Shown here: one piece after another, positions 51,675 through 60,815 of the stretch
Layout: each line of letters opens with the position of its first letter
How positions within the stretch are numbered: the stretch's first letter is position 1
DNA from: Chryseobacterium elymi
GTDB taxonomy: Bacteria > Bacteroidota > Bacteroidia > Flavobacteriales > Weeksellaceae
Length of the DNA stretch: 64,000 bases
NCBI RefSeq assembly: GCF_003385495.1
Contig: NZ_QNUH01000001.1
Coordinates: 186,001-250,000, forward strand
Direction of reading: 5' to 3'
Notes under the pieces: generated by a model
The model's input: only the letters and a program-made list of their open reading frames with translations
The model's database searches: none
What the model was told of the DNA's origin: nothing
Translations under genes and position numbers: made by a program

Positions 51675-53207
51675 ATGAAAAAAATATATTTTCTACTCTT
51701 TGGATTGTTCCAAACTTTATCCTATTCCCAGACACAAGACCTTACAACACTTGCAGCCGGTGATCATGTAGGAATGAATGCCCTGTTCGATGATAAAGAT
51801 AATCTTTACGGTTATGTTTCTCTTTATTCTTATGGAAAAGCAGGTGACAAGACCAAGAAATTCGAATATGTAATCCTGGATAAAAACCTTAACCCTGTTG
51901 CTAATAAAGAATTTGAAGGAGATATTACAGCCGCCTCTTATCGTGGGTATGTTGACTTTAAGGGACAGATCATTTTAAAACCTTCCATGATGGATTATTC
52001 ACTGGTCAAAAGCAGGGAGGTCTTCACACCGGTTTCTATGGTGATAGATCCGAAAACCAATACCATCAAAAGAAAAATATACTACGATTACCTTGAGGAT
52101 GGTACGTTCAAGGAGATCAATGAGCCCAAAAATTGGAAAGCTCAGCGCAAGGAAAACCGTGAAGAGAAAAAAGAAAAGGGCTATAACTATGTTTCCGCTG
52201 TAGGAGAAGTAAAGGAAGGTGGTTATTTTGCCATAGAATATAAAGACTATGGAAAATATGTGAACAGCAACAGCATCATTAAATTCGACGATAATAAAAA
52301 GGAGCTTTGGAGATACAAATACAATACTGACGGGAATAAAAAAGTATTCTCCACATTATCCGTTCTGGAAAGAGATGAGAACCATATGTACTGCATCATG
52401 AAAAAGGCAGACGATGATAAAAAATCCTTTAGCCTTGTGGTGATCGATATGAAAACCGGAAAAGAAGCCGCCAACAAGCCTATCACCGGGCTTTCCGATA
52501 CAACTATCGACCTCATCGACAGTTTCTCTCTGGGCTATGGCAGCAGTCTTGACAATGATAAAACATTTGACGACAAGATTGTTCTACTGGGAAGAAATTT
52601 TGCCAAATATGATTTTATAGGCTATGCCAGGATGATGGTGAATAAATCTGATTTTACCGTAGACACGAAAGAGATCAATTTCAAGCCGGACTTTGCATCA
52701 TTCCTTCCGAAAATCAATGCCAACGGAATGGTAGAAAGCGGTTATATGCTCCAGACTAAGGATATGTATTTTATGAGTGACGGAAGCGTTGGAATTCTTA
52801 CAGAAAAATACAAACCGGCCGGCCAGTACAATGCACCTAAAACAACCGACCTGGTTTACGTTTATACAGATAAAGATTTCAAGATCAAAAATGTCAAAGT
52901 TTTTGAAAAGGAAAAAACAAAATGGGTGAACAGCGACTATCTTTTCTCGCAGTATCTCAACGGAGGAAAAGATGTTGTCTTCTTTTACCGCGATTATCAG
53001 AAAGATGAAGTTACCAGACAGAAAAAATGGAACCTTTTCATCAACACGGTTATTGACGGAAAGTTCAAGCAGGAAATCATTCCTATTTCTGAAAAAGACA
53101 ATTATGCCGTTACGCCGTATGTTGGAAAAGAGGGTTATATCCTTCTCCGCGAGTACAACGCGAAAGAGAAATTCAATAAGATCCGTTTAGAAAAACTGAA
53201 CTATTAA
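51675..53207 (+). CDS. Secreted protein of unknown function, beta-propeller-like
   Basis: 510 residues from the ATG at 51675. Signal peptide MKKIYFLLFGLFQTLSYSQ. The mature part is a series of repeated beta-strand units with the pattern hydrophobic-VVIDxKT (MVIDPKTNTIKR, LVVIDMKTGKEA), reminiscent of a beta-propeller. No catalytic motif or sorting domain was recognised. Extracytoplasmic; role unknown. Confidence 0.78.
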   Translation: MKKIYFLLFGLFQTLSYSQTQDLTTLAAGDHVGMNALFDDKDNLYGYVSLYSYGKAGDKTKKFEYVILDKNLNPVANKEFEGDITAASYRGYVDFKGQIILKPSMMDYSLVKSREVFTPVSMVIDPKTNTIKRKIYYDYLEDGTFKEINEPKNWKAQRKENREEKKEKGYNYVSAVGEVKEGGYFAIEYKDYGKYVNSNSIIKFDDNKKELWRYKYNTDGNKKVFSTLSVLERDENHMYCIMKKADDDKKSFSLVVIDMKTGKEAANKPITGLSDTTIDLIDSFSLGYGSSLDNDKTFDDKIVLLGRNFAKYDFIGYARMMVNKSDFTVDTKEINFKPDFASFLPKINANGMVESGYMLQTKDMYFMSDGSVGILTEKYKPAGQYNAPKTTDLVYVYTDKDFKIKNVKVFEKEKTKWVNSDYLFSQYLNGGKDVVFFYRDYQKDEVTRQKKWNLFINTVIDGKFKQEIIPISEKDNYAVTPYVGKEGYILLREYNAKEKFNKIRLEKLNY

Positions 53208-53216
53208 AATAAAAAA

Positions 53217-53252
53217 ATAAGAATCCTGATGATGCATCAGGATTCTTTTATT
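53217..53252. terminator. Terminator between convergent genes
   Basis: AAGAATCCTGATG/CATCAGGATTCTT stem with a 3-nt loop and flanking A and T runs. Confidence 0.9.
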
Positions 53253-54574
53253 TGGTAGCTGCTCTGGTAAAAGTCGGCTATATTCTTTATATCATCAAGA
53301 CTTAAATTCCACATAAAATTCAGGAACTGCTGATAGCTTTCACTTTGATTCTTAGGTTCTATCCTGTCCAGATAACGGTTCAGGTTGTAATTTTTCCGGG
53401 CTTCATATATTTTCGAAAAGCATTTGCCTAGCCAGCCTTTATAATATTTTTCCTCTTCGCCGTCCTGCAGGAACTGCATGGATACATAAATTCCCAATCC
53501 GTAATCTTCGGAATGAAAATAATTGGGAAGGATTTCCATTCGGGCCATTTTCTTTAATGTTACAAAAATCTCAGAAGACTTGTCTGGCTCCTCAGATGTT
53601 TTCAGCTCTGTGAAGCTTTTTTTGAGTCTCTCGATTCTTCGGGGCATTTCAGGATGCGATGCGAGAGAATCTTTATCCAGCTTTTCTTTGTAAAAATTAT
53701 AATTGTATAGGGAGAAATCTTCTTTTTTCATCCACTTTTCATTGAAGGCCTGCTTGGGAAGATCAAAAAGTTTTTTATAGGTTTCCACCTTTAATTCACG
53801 GGGAGAGATCGTATCAAAATCCTGCAGCCGCTGAAGTGCATTGACAAATTCAGCTTTCTTAAAATCACTGTTTTTAAAGATCACATAGCCCAGAGAATCT
53901 GCCTTCATTTCCTGTTTCCTTCTTTCCACCCCTTTTCTGTAGGCCCGGTTCTTCAGAATATCAAAAGCTTTCTGGTTTTGGCTCTGGCTGCGTCTTTCTG
54001 TTGTTTCCTTTAAATTCTGAACAGTCATTTTATCCAGTTGGTTCTGTTCAATAATGCTTAAAAATGTTTTAAGCGAATGTTCATCAAGTTTGTGTCCCAG
54101 CTCATGGGTGATCACTGCTGCGATCTGGTCTTCACTGTTAAGCCAGTTGTACAATCCCAAATTGATCACAAACGTACCGTCTGCAAGGCAGTAAGCATTG
54201 GGAGTATTATCCCTTGCCACTAAAATTTTCAGGTCTTGAGGAATGTTCGGATTGTTTTTTCTGAGGCGCTGGATCAGGCTTTTTATTTCAGTTTCAAATT
54301 CAGACTTGAAAATAAAATCTTTATTCTTTACCTGCTTTTCGAAATCAGTCCCGAATTCTTTATAAATCCTGGACAGTTCTGTACCTGTCTTCCCGGAATA
54401 CTGCGATTTTAATTTTTTAATAAAAACCTCGTTATTTCCGGCAAAACTTTTTAAAAATTCTTTTCTCTGTAAATAGTCTGCGGTGTCGATCATTTTATAG
54501 GTCTGGGCAGCTCCCATCACTGAAAAAATGAAAAACACGAATACAATAAGTTTTCTGGTCATATTTTTCATCAT
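53237..54574 (-). CDS. M48 family metallopeptidase
   Basis: 445 residues from the ATG at 54574 (an adjacent ATG at 54571 and MTRKL at 54562 are alternatives). An N-terminal signal (LIVFVFFIFSVMGAAQ) precedes the zinc motif HELGH (His157, His161) in AVITHELGHKLDEHSL and a second ligand region. This is a BepA/HtpX-like secreted M48 protease, likely periplasmic. The last bases overlap the terminator. Confidence 0.88.
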   Translation of the reverse strand: MMKNMTRKLIVFVFFIFSVMGAAQTYKMIDTADYLQRKEFLKSFAGNNEVFIKKLKSQYSGKTGTELSRIYKEFGTDFEKQVKNKDFIFKSEFETEIKSLIQRLRKNNPNIPQDLKILVARDNTPNAYCLADGTFVINLGLYNWLNSEDQIAAVITHELGHKLDEHSLKTFLSIIEQNQLDKMTVQNLKETTERRSQSQNQKAFDILKNRAYRKGVERRKQEMKADSLGYVIFKNSDFKKAEFVNALQRLQDFDTISPRELKVETYKKLFDLPKQAFNEKWMKKEDFSLYNYNFYKEKLDKDSLASHPEMPRRIERLKKSFTELKTSEEPDKSSEIFVTLKKMARMEILPNYFHSEDYGLGIYVSMQFLQDGEEEKYYKGWLGKCFSKIYEARKNYNLNRYLDRIEPKNQSESYQQFLNFMWNLSLDDIKNIADFYQSSYQIKES

Positions 54575-54580
54575 TAATCG

Positions 54581-54588
54581 CAAAAATA
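54581..54588 (-). promoter_or_regulatory. -7 promoter element (TATTTTTG) of the M48 gene
   Basis: Minus-strand TAnnTTTG 6 nt before the ATG at 54574; another near-leaderless start. Confidence 0.55.
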
Positions 54589-54631
54589 GTTTATTTACCG
54601 CTTCTTTCTCATTTTCTTATCAAAATTATTA

Positions 54632-54639
54632 TAAATTTG
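54632..54639 (+). promoter_or_regulatory. -7 promoter element (TAAATTTG) of the serine hydrolase gene
   Basis: TAnnTTTG, 25 nt before the ATG at 54665, divergent from the M48 promoter. Confidence 0.6.
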
Positions 54640-54664
54640 TTTGAGACTGATACTCATAAACCAT

Positions 54665-55798
54665 ATGAAGGTATTAAAATATGTAATAGGCGGGGCAGCC
54701 GTAGGTGCAGCCGCAGTTTATCTTTTGGAATACGATTATTTATTCAGCGGAATTTCCAAAACGTATCTTAAAGGGAAGTTAAGCGCTAATATCGACGACG
54801 GGAATCTCTTTCCGGGAAACCTCATCGCTACAAAAGAACCGAAACTCTGGACGGAAGCCCCTGAATACAACCATAAGGAACTGCCTGAAAATGTTATTGA
54901 GAATTTAAAACATTCCAAAACGGCTGCCTTTGTTGTTATAAAAAATGGAAAGATCCTTCATGAACAGTATTGGGACGGCTATAACCAGCTTTCACAAACC
55001 AATTCTTTTTCTATGGCAAAGGCTGTTACCGTCATGCTGTTAGGAAAAGCTTTAGAAGAAGGTGTCATTAAAAATATTGATGAAAAATTTTCTGATTTTC
55101 ATCCCGAATTTGAACAAAAACATTTCGGGAGGGATGTTACCCTTAAAAACTTAGCCCAGATGGAAGCGGGACTCGACTGGGATGAAGATTACAATAATCC
55201 TTTCCTGCCGAACGCAAAAGCCTACTATGGCAAAAATCTTATTAAGGCTGTATTTTCAAGAAAGTTTAAAGAAGGACCCGGTACCCGATTTGAATACCAG
55301 AGCGGATCTACCCAGCTCCTCGGATTTGCTTTGAAAAAAGCCCTAAACCAGACTTTAGCAAGTTATTTATCCGAAAAATTCTGGATCCCGATGGGAATGG
55401 AACAGAATGCTTCATGGAGCACGGATAATTACGGGATGGAAAAAACATACTGCTGCATCCACTCCAATGCAAGAGATTATGCAAAACTGGGACAGCTCTT
55501 TCTAGATGACGGGAAGGTGAGAAATCATCAGGTCCTTAATAGGGATTTTATTGAGCAGATGAGAACACCTACGGAAAAGTCTGAAGAGATTTATGGAATG
55601 GGCCTCTGGATTAATCATGACAATCCTATCAAACATTATTATTTTCTTGGGCTGCAGGGACAATATATCATTATGGTTCCCGAGCACAACATGGTGATTG
55701 TAAGAACCGGAAGCTATAGAAATAATCCTAAAAACGACAGAGGAAGGCCGGATCAGGTAAGATTCCTTGTCAATGAAACCGTATCATTATTTCAGTAA
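54665..55798 (+). CDS. Serine hydrolase, beta-lactamase class C-like
   Basis: 377 residues from the ATG at 54665 (MKVLKYVIGGAAVGAAAVYLL, an uncleaved or signal-anchor helix). SxxK is SMAK in NSFSMAKAVTVML, and the tyrosine motif is YQS in FEYQSGSTQLLG. The fold is that of AmpC/EstB-like serine hydrolases, which include esterases and peptidases; a role in antibiotic resistance is not implied. A DUF1801 gene follows after 6 nt. Confidence 0.87.
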   Translation: MKVLKYVIGGAAVGAAAVYLLEYDYLFSGISKTYLKGKLSANIDDGNLFPGNLIATKEPKLWTEAPEYNHKELPENVIENLKHSKTAAFVVIKNGKILHEQYWDGYNQLSQTNSFSMAKAVTVMLLGKALEEGVIKNIDEKFSDFHPEFEQKHFGRDVTLKNLAQMEAGLDWDEDYNNPFLPNAKAYYGKNLIKAVFSRKFKEGPGTRFEYQSGSTQLLGFALKKALNQTLASYLSEKFWIPMGMEQNASWSTDNYGMEKTYCCIHSNARDYAKLGQLFLDDGKVRNHQVLNRDFIEQMRTPTEKSEEIYGMGLWINHDNPIKHYYFLGLQGQYIIMVPEHNMVIVRTGSYRNNPKNDRGRPDQVRFLVNETVSLFQ

Positions 55799-55804
55799 AA
55801 AGCC

Positions 55805-56416
55805 ATGGAAAATTATCAGATAAAAGTCGATGAGTACATTGAGAAATCTCCGGATTTTGCAAAACCCATTTTAAATTATCTCAGGGAAACTATCCATGAG
55901 TGCTGTCCTGAAGCAGAAGAAGCCATAAAATGGAAATTTCCCACTTTCATGTATAAAGGAAAAATACTTTGTTCTATTACTTCTTTCAAACAGTATTGCA
56001 GCCTCGGATTCTGGCTTCATCAGGACATGAAAACTTTAAAGGAAATAGAAACAATAGCCGAAAGAAGTTCAATGTTCAGTTTAGGCAAGCTCACCAAAAT
56101 GGAAGACCTGCCTTCAAAACCTCAGCTTAAAAAGGCAATTAAAGAAGCAATGGAACTTACAGACATGGGGGTTACCATGAAGAAAACAGCACCATCCAAA
56201 GTGGAAACTGAAATCCCTGATTATTTTCAAGATGCTTTGAATAAAAATAAAGATGCTTTGACTATTTTTGAGAAAAGGTCTCCTTCTTTCAGGAAAGAAT
56301 ATATCAACTGGATTACAGAAGCTAAAACTGAAACGACCAGAAATAAAAGAATGGAACAGTCTTTGGAATGGATAGCCGAAGGAAAATCCAGAAACTGGAA
56401 ATACGAAAAAAAGTAA
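55805..56416 (+). CDS. YdeI/DUF1801 family protein
   Basis: 203 residues. First half is DUF1801 (EAIKWKFPTFMYKGKILCSITSFKQYCSLGFW), second half the YdeI-type helical domain ending NKRMEQSLEWIAEGKSRNWKY. Family members are linked to stress and envelope responses, with no known activity. No signal. Probably an operon with the serine hydrolase (6-nt gap) and the TPR-HTH gene (15-nt gap). Confidence 0.87.
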   Translation: MENYQIKVDEYIEKSPDFAKPILNYLRETIHECCPEAEEAIKWKFPTFMYKGKILCSITSFKQYCSLGFWLHQDMKTLKEIETIAERSSMFSLGKLTKMEDLPSKPQLKKAIKEAMELTDMGVTMKKTAPSKVETEIPDYFQDALNKNKDALTIFEKRSPSFRKEYINWITEAKTETTRNKRMEQSLEWIAEGKSRNWKYEKK

Positions 56417-56431
56417 ACACAATAAAAACAG

Positions 56432-57982
56432 ATGGGAAAAAAAATTATATTCTTTCTCTTCCTCATATTTTCACATTCCCTATTCTCTCAACAATTTGAT
56501 TTTGAGAGACAGTATAAATATGCACGGTCACTGGCTTCTAAAAATCCGGACAGCTCGGAAATTGTCCTGAATACCATCATAGATTCTGCTCGGAAAAAAA
56601 ATCAACCGAATTATATTGCTAAAGCTTATTATCTGAAATCATTCAACAGTTATTTAAGATCCGATGCCAAAGGAAGTCTTGATTTTGCGGAAAAAGCACT
56701 GAAAATATCTACAGAAAACAATTATGCTCCTGGAAAAGCGCTTGCCTACAGAATGCAGGGAACACAATATGCAAAATTAGGGCTGTTAAAAGAAGCTTCA
56801 GAAAGCTTAAATAAAGGGTTGTCCGAAATAAAAAACGAGAACACGGATGAAGGACATGAGCTGAAAGGAATGATTTACAATTCTTTTCTGATTCTTTTTA
56901 ATCAGAATGAATATCAAAAAAAAGAGTCTTATTCTAAAAATGCAGTCCGGGAATTTCAGCAGATCAAAAATGCTCCGAGAAGAAATGAACTTCTGGTTTC
57001 TGCGTATACCAATCTGGGCTATAATTTATCTGAAACAAAAAAGTTTGATGAAGCCCAGTCTTTTTTTGTGAAAGCTCTTGCACTAGTTGGGAATGATAAT
57101 CATTATCTGAAATCCAACATCCTCCATGATATCGGCTTCTCATATTCTCAGCAGAATAAACCGGACAGTGCTGTTTCATATTTTCAGAAGGCTTTAAAAA
57201 TTGCCAATCAATATGGTTTTACGGAAAAGAAAATAGAGATTACAAAAAACCTTGAAGAAGCCTACAAAAAATTGAAGGATCCTGAAAATGTTCAGAAATA
57301 TAAATTGGAAAACCTTGAATTAAAAGACAGTGTTGCCTACAATCAGAAAATGGCCGTCAATAAAACCCTTACCCAAAAGGAGGAGAATTTCGACAGCCAA
57401 CTGATTAAAAGCCATAGTCTCTCAAAAGGCCTGATTACAGCCTGTATCATGCTGCTTCTCCTTTTGGGAGCGGTTATTTTTAATATGATCAGCCTACAAA
57501 AAAAACACAAAAAAACTGTAACCCAAATTTATCAGCAGGGGATTACTCCCGTTGCGTATGAAGAAGATCCTCATGAGGTTGAAGATCAATCGGGAAGCAG
57601 CATTCCGGCTGATATAAAAATTTCACCTGAAGCAGAGGAACACATTTTAGCAGGCTTAAAGGCCTTCGAAGAGAACTTTGACTTTAACAACAAAAATATT
57701 TCACGTTACAACGTATCTAACACCCTGAATGTAAACACAAAATATTTGTCTGCAGTGATCAGGAAGCACAAAAATTTCAATTTTAATCAATATATTAATC
57801 ATCTGAGAATTAATTATATTGTTGATAAGCTAAAAAATGATCCTCAATACCGTAAATACAAGATCAATCATCTCGCAGAAATCACAGGATACTCCTCTCA
57901 CAGTGCTTTCTCTCTTGAATTCAAAAAAATAACAGGAATACACCCTTCTGCATTCATCAAAGCTCTGGAAGGAATATCGTAA
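56432..57982 (+). CDS. TPR repeat protein with a membrane helix and AraC-type HTH
   Basis: 516 residues: signal peptide (about 1-18), TPR-type helical repeats (about 60-285), a membrane helix (about 344-366, ITACIMLLLLLGAVIFNMI) and a C-terminal AraC HTH (about 430-512; VNTKYLSAVIRKHKNFNFNQYINHLRI, GYSSHSAFSLEFKKITG). A one-component membrane-bound regulator with a periplasmic TPR sensor and cytoplasmic DNA-binding domain is the likely design. The stop abuts the convergent gene. Confidence 0.88.
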   Translation: MGKKIIFFLFLIFSHSLFSQQFDFERQYKYARSLASKNPDSSEIVLNTIIDSARKKNQPNYIAKAYYLKSFNSYLRSDAKGSLDFAEKALKISTENNYAPGKALAYRMQGTQYAKLGLLKEASESLNKGLSEIKNENTDEGHELKGMIYNSFLILFNQNEYQKKESYSKNAVREFQQIKNAPRRNELLVSAYTNLGYNLSETKKFDEAQSFFVKALALVGNDNHYLKSNILHDIGFSYSQQNKPDSAVSYFQKALKIANQYGFTEKKIEITKNLEEAYKKLKDPENVQKYKLENLELKDSVAYNQKMAVNKTLTQKEENFDSQLIKSHSLSKGLITACIMLLLLLGAVIFNMISLQKKHKKTVTQIYQQGITPVAYEEDPHEVEDQSGSSIPADIKISPEAEEHILAGLKAFEENFDFNNKNISRYNVSNTLNVNTKYLSAVIRKHKNFNFNQYINHLRINYIVDKLKNDPQYRKYKINHLAEITGYSSHSAFSLEFKKITGIHPSAFIKALEGIS

Positions 57983-58894
57983 TTACTGTTCTGCTATGGT
58001 CAGGTTGTTATAACCTCCTGTATTATTCAGCGAGAAACCTGCTGTATTTAAACCATTTAAATTGAACCAGATATAAGGCATCAAACGCTGTCCTGTAGTC
58101 ATATAAAAGGATGCTGTACAGTTACTTCCTGCATCAATATTGCCGTTGCTGTTTGAAGACATGGTATTGACGCATTTTACAGTATTTACAATATTGGCCG
58201 GGAGTACTCCTGCTGTATTATCATACAGCTGCCAGATCGCTTCTATCTGAATCGGGTTCAAAGGATCTGCTGTATAATTGATGGCAAGAGGAGCTAGATC
58301 TGTGGTAAAAGAAGCTACATAGACTCCGTTCCGAGGTGCTGTAAAAATTCCTGTAGAAGCATTGAAACTGCTTCCTGAGTTGCTTTCAAAAGCTTTCGTC
58401 CAGCCTACCAGATAATTGCTCGCACGGTTCTGTAGTCCTGTTGTGGTAGCAGCAGCAGGGGAAACCAGCTTTACCGTATTGTTCGTTTTTGCAGCGATAA
58501 CAATAACCTTATTGGCTGTCGGCTGAGCTGTAAGCAAAGGAAGCCACTGATTTCCGTTGGAATATTCCATTCCGGTATTGTAGCGAACTGCACCCTCGTC
58601 TGCCGCTGCTGCTGTAAGTGAAGACGTTCCAAAGCCTATTGCTCCGTCCCCTGAATTTCTGGCATCTACTTTTACAGCCGGACTGTGTGTGCCCGCTCCT
58701 ATTCTTCCGGTGTTTGTAATCAAAACATCATTAGCCTGCTGAGCAGGTGTAAATGAAGATCCTGACACGGGATTGTCCTTTTGCCCATCGGTATGAAGAA
58801 TTCCTGCTGGATTCGGTGTATTAACCCCAACCTGTGAAAATGCCAAATTGAAGCTTAATGCTAAAATTATTATTAAATATCTTTTTTTCATCAT
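57983..58894 (-). CDS. Secreted protein, paralogue 3 of a tandem C1q-like family
   Basis: 303 residues. Signal peptide ends NLAFSQ, then VGINTPNPAGILHTDGQKDNPVSG and GRIGAGTHSPAVKVDARN, as in the other two paralogues. The C-terminal beta-sandwich half (NASTGIFTAPRNGVYVASFTTDLA) resembles C1q/TNF domains (fold inferred). No T9SS sorting domain seen. It starts 9 nt after the next paralogue and abuts the TPR-HTH gene at its 3' end with no gap. Confidence 0.82.
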   Translation of the reverse strand: MMKKRYLIIILALSFNLAFSQVGVNTPNPAGILHTDGQKDNPVSGSSFTPAQQANDVLITNTGRIGAGTHSPAVKVDARNSGDGAIGFGTSSLTAAAADEGAVRYNTGMEYSNGNQWLPLLTAQPTANKVIVIAAKTNNTVKLVSPAAATTTGLQNRASNYLVGWTKAFESNSGSSFNASTGIFTAPRNGVYVASFTTDLAPLAINYTADPLNPIQIEAIWQLYDNTAGVLPANIVNTVKCVNTMSSNSNGNIDAGSNCTASFYMTTGQRLMPYIWFNLNGLNTAGFSLNNTGGYNNLTIAEQ

Positions 58895-58903
58895 TCCTGT
58901 TTT

Positions 58904-59716
58904 TTATAATCCGAAAATACTTAGAGAAGTCAGTGAGCCGTCCGTATCTAATGTTTTTGCAGTTCCTAAAGCCTGGTTGAGGCTTACCGTAATATTATCT
59001 CCCTTATTCAGGTTGAAAATCCCGGAACAGTTTCCTGCAACACGGTTGGAAAGGGAATTCGTTCCCGGATAGCTTCCGACACATTTGAATACCTTATTGG
59101 TCGTTGAAGAGGTGGAATTGGTCTGAATAAGGGTTTCATAGCGTGAATCATTGGCAATAGTCCCTGAAGCCAATGAAAATGTGAAAGAGACAATATATAC
59201 TCCGGTTTTGGAAGCAATAAAAACTCCCGTTCCTGAATTAAAACTGCCGTTAACATCTGTTTTTTTTGTCCAGTTAGTAACAGCTGCCTGTGTTCCGCTG
59301 GTGAAACTCTGTGCTGAAGAATTTTCAGCATCTACGAAATCACTGGTGACTTTATGTGCCAGTGTGACCCATGAGGTTCCATTGGAGTAACTTAGGTCCT
59401 GTGTTCCGGTATTGTACCTCATCGCACCTGCTTTTGCTGCAGAAGCAGTTTGTGATGTTCCGCCAATACCTATAGCATTCACACGTTCACCGGATCTTAA
59501 ATCCAATCTTACTTTGGGTGATTTTGTTCCAGCCCCCATATTTCCTGAAGAAGTAACGACTACATCATCATAATAGCTTGCCGGAACTGCCGAAGCTGTA
59601 TTTTCCTGTCCGTCTACATGAAGTATTGCTTCGGGAGCAGACATATTGATTCCTATCTGTGCCTTAATCAATAGGCTTCCACCCATCATTAAAGCAATTG
59701 CTAATCTTTTTTTCAT
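58904..59716 (-). CDS. Secreted protein, paralogue 2 of a tandem C1q-like family
   Basis: 270 residues. Signal peptide MKKRLAIALMMGGSLLIKAQ; then IGINMSAPEAILHVDGQENTASA and GNMGAGTKSPKVRLDLRSG. The C-terminal half NSGTGVFIASKTGVYIVSFTFSLA has the same strand pattern as its neighbours, with CSGIFNLNKGDNITV near the end. Function unknown; possibly surface or matrix protein. Middle gene of the cluster. Confidence 0.82.
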   Translation of the reverse strand: MKKRLAIALMMGGSLLIKAQIGINMSAPEAILHVDGQENTASAVPASYYDDVVVTSSGNMGAGTKSPKVRLDLRSGERVNAIGIGGTSQTASAAKAGAMRYNTGTQDLSYSNGTSWVTLAHKVTSDFVDAENSSAQSFTSGTQAAVTNWTKKTDVNGSFNSGTGVFIASKTGVYIVSFTFSLASGTIANDSRYETLIQTNSTSSTTNKVFKCVGSYPGTNSLSNRVAGNCSGIFNLNKGDNITVSLNQALGTAKTLDTDGSLTSLSIFGL

Positions 59717-59726
59717 ATCAAGTGTG

Positions 59727-60587
59727 TTATTGTTCTACAATGGAAAGATTTACAAACCCGTAATCATTACTGGCCGGAGTGGTATCTGTCCGCAAGCTTA
59801 AGCTTCCATTATACACAGACTGGTAAATATGTGGTTGGAAAGTGTCTCCTTTATTGAGCTGTACTCCCGCCACGCATGAACCTGCAACCTGTGCCTGCTT
59901 TGAAGTATTCGAAAAAGATTTTACACATTTTTTAACGACAGTACTTCCGTTCACAACGTATCTTACTTCGGAAAAGTATCCTGAAACAATGGGTATTCTT
60001 ACAAAGTCATATGTAAAAGAAATTAAGTAAACACCTGTTCTTGGCGCTGTGAAAATGCCCGTTCCGGGAGTGAAATTAGCAGTAGGGTCCGAAATTTCTG
60101 TCCATCCGGAGATTCCTGTAGAAACCTGGTAAGGAACTTTAACTGCAAAATTAGCTGCCTGGAGGTTAGCTACTACAACAGCTTTTGTAGGTGAAGAAAT
60201 AAGATCCTGCCAGACAATTCCGTCTGAATACTGCATTTTTCCACCATTAAACGGATTATACCTCATCGCTCCTGAACCTGCCACAGATGCTGCCTGGGTA
60301 GTCTCTCCTATCCCAATAGAATTGTCTGCATTATTAGCGGACCGGGCGTCTATTTTTACTGCGGGAGCAAGGGTTCCCACACCTATTTCTCCGTTGGCAG
60401 TGAATACCACATCATTAGCTGCCTGGGCAGCAGTTGGGATTCCGGAGGCAGGATTATCTTTGGCACCGTCGGTATGTAGTACGGCTTGAGGACTCGATGT
60501 ATTAATACCAACCTGAGCATTGGCAAAACTCATCAAAAAGCATCCTCCAGCCACTACACTTTTCATCAATGTGTTTCTTTTTTTCAT
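59727..60587 (-). CDS. Secreted protein, paralogue 1 of a tandem C1q-like family
   Basis: 286 residues from the ATG at 60587 (an in-frame start 75 nt upstream would add a non-signal stretch and precede the promoter spacing). Signal peptide ends SFANAQ, then VGINTSSPQAVLHTDGAKDNPASG. C-terminal TPGTGIFTAPRTGVYLISFTYDFV. Promoter element 36 nt upstream. First gene of a three-gene operon with about 10-nt spacing, and the most complete copy. Confidence 0.82.
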   Translation of the reverse strand: MKKRNTLMKSVVAGGCFLMSFANAQVGINTSSPQAVLHTDGAKDNPASGIPTAAQAANDVVFTANGEIGVGTLAPAVKIDARSANNADNSIGIGETTQAASVAGSGAMRYNPFNGGKMQYSDGIVWQDLISSPTKAVVVANLQAANFAVKVPYQVSTGISGWTEISDPTANFTPGTGIFTAPRTGVYLISFTYDFVRIPIVSGYFSEVRYVVNGSTVVKKCVKSFSNTSKQAQVAGSCVAGVQLNKGDTFQPHIYQSVYNGSLSLRTDTTPASNDYGFVNLSIVEQ

Positions 60588-60623
60588 GTAATTTGTGGTT
60601 TTTAGAATGTAAAAATTCTTCTG

Positions 60624-60631
60624 CAAAGATA
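60624..60631 (-). promoter_or_regulatory. -7 promoter element (TATCTTTG) of the tandem paralogue operon
   Basis: Minus-strand TAnnTTTG, 36 nt before the ATG at 60587. Confidence 0.6.
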
Positions 60632-60815
60632 GATTGAAGTGAATCACCTGTGCAATACACAAATTGACTGATAAAATTTAACACACTGAAAATGTTTCAA
60701 TTATAAACATTTAAGCAGTATCAAAATTCGGAATTTTAATAAATTGTGGTGACAAAATTCAAAAAAGCGTGCATTTTTTTAACTGGAAGTATATTTATCA
60801 GAAATTTTTTAAACA

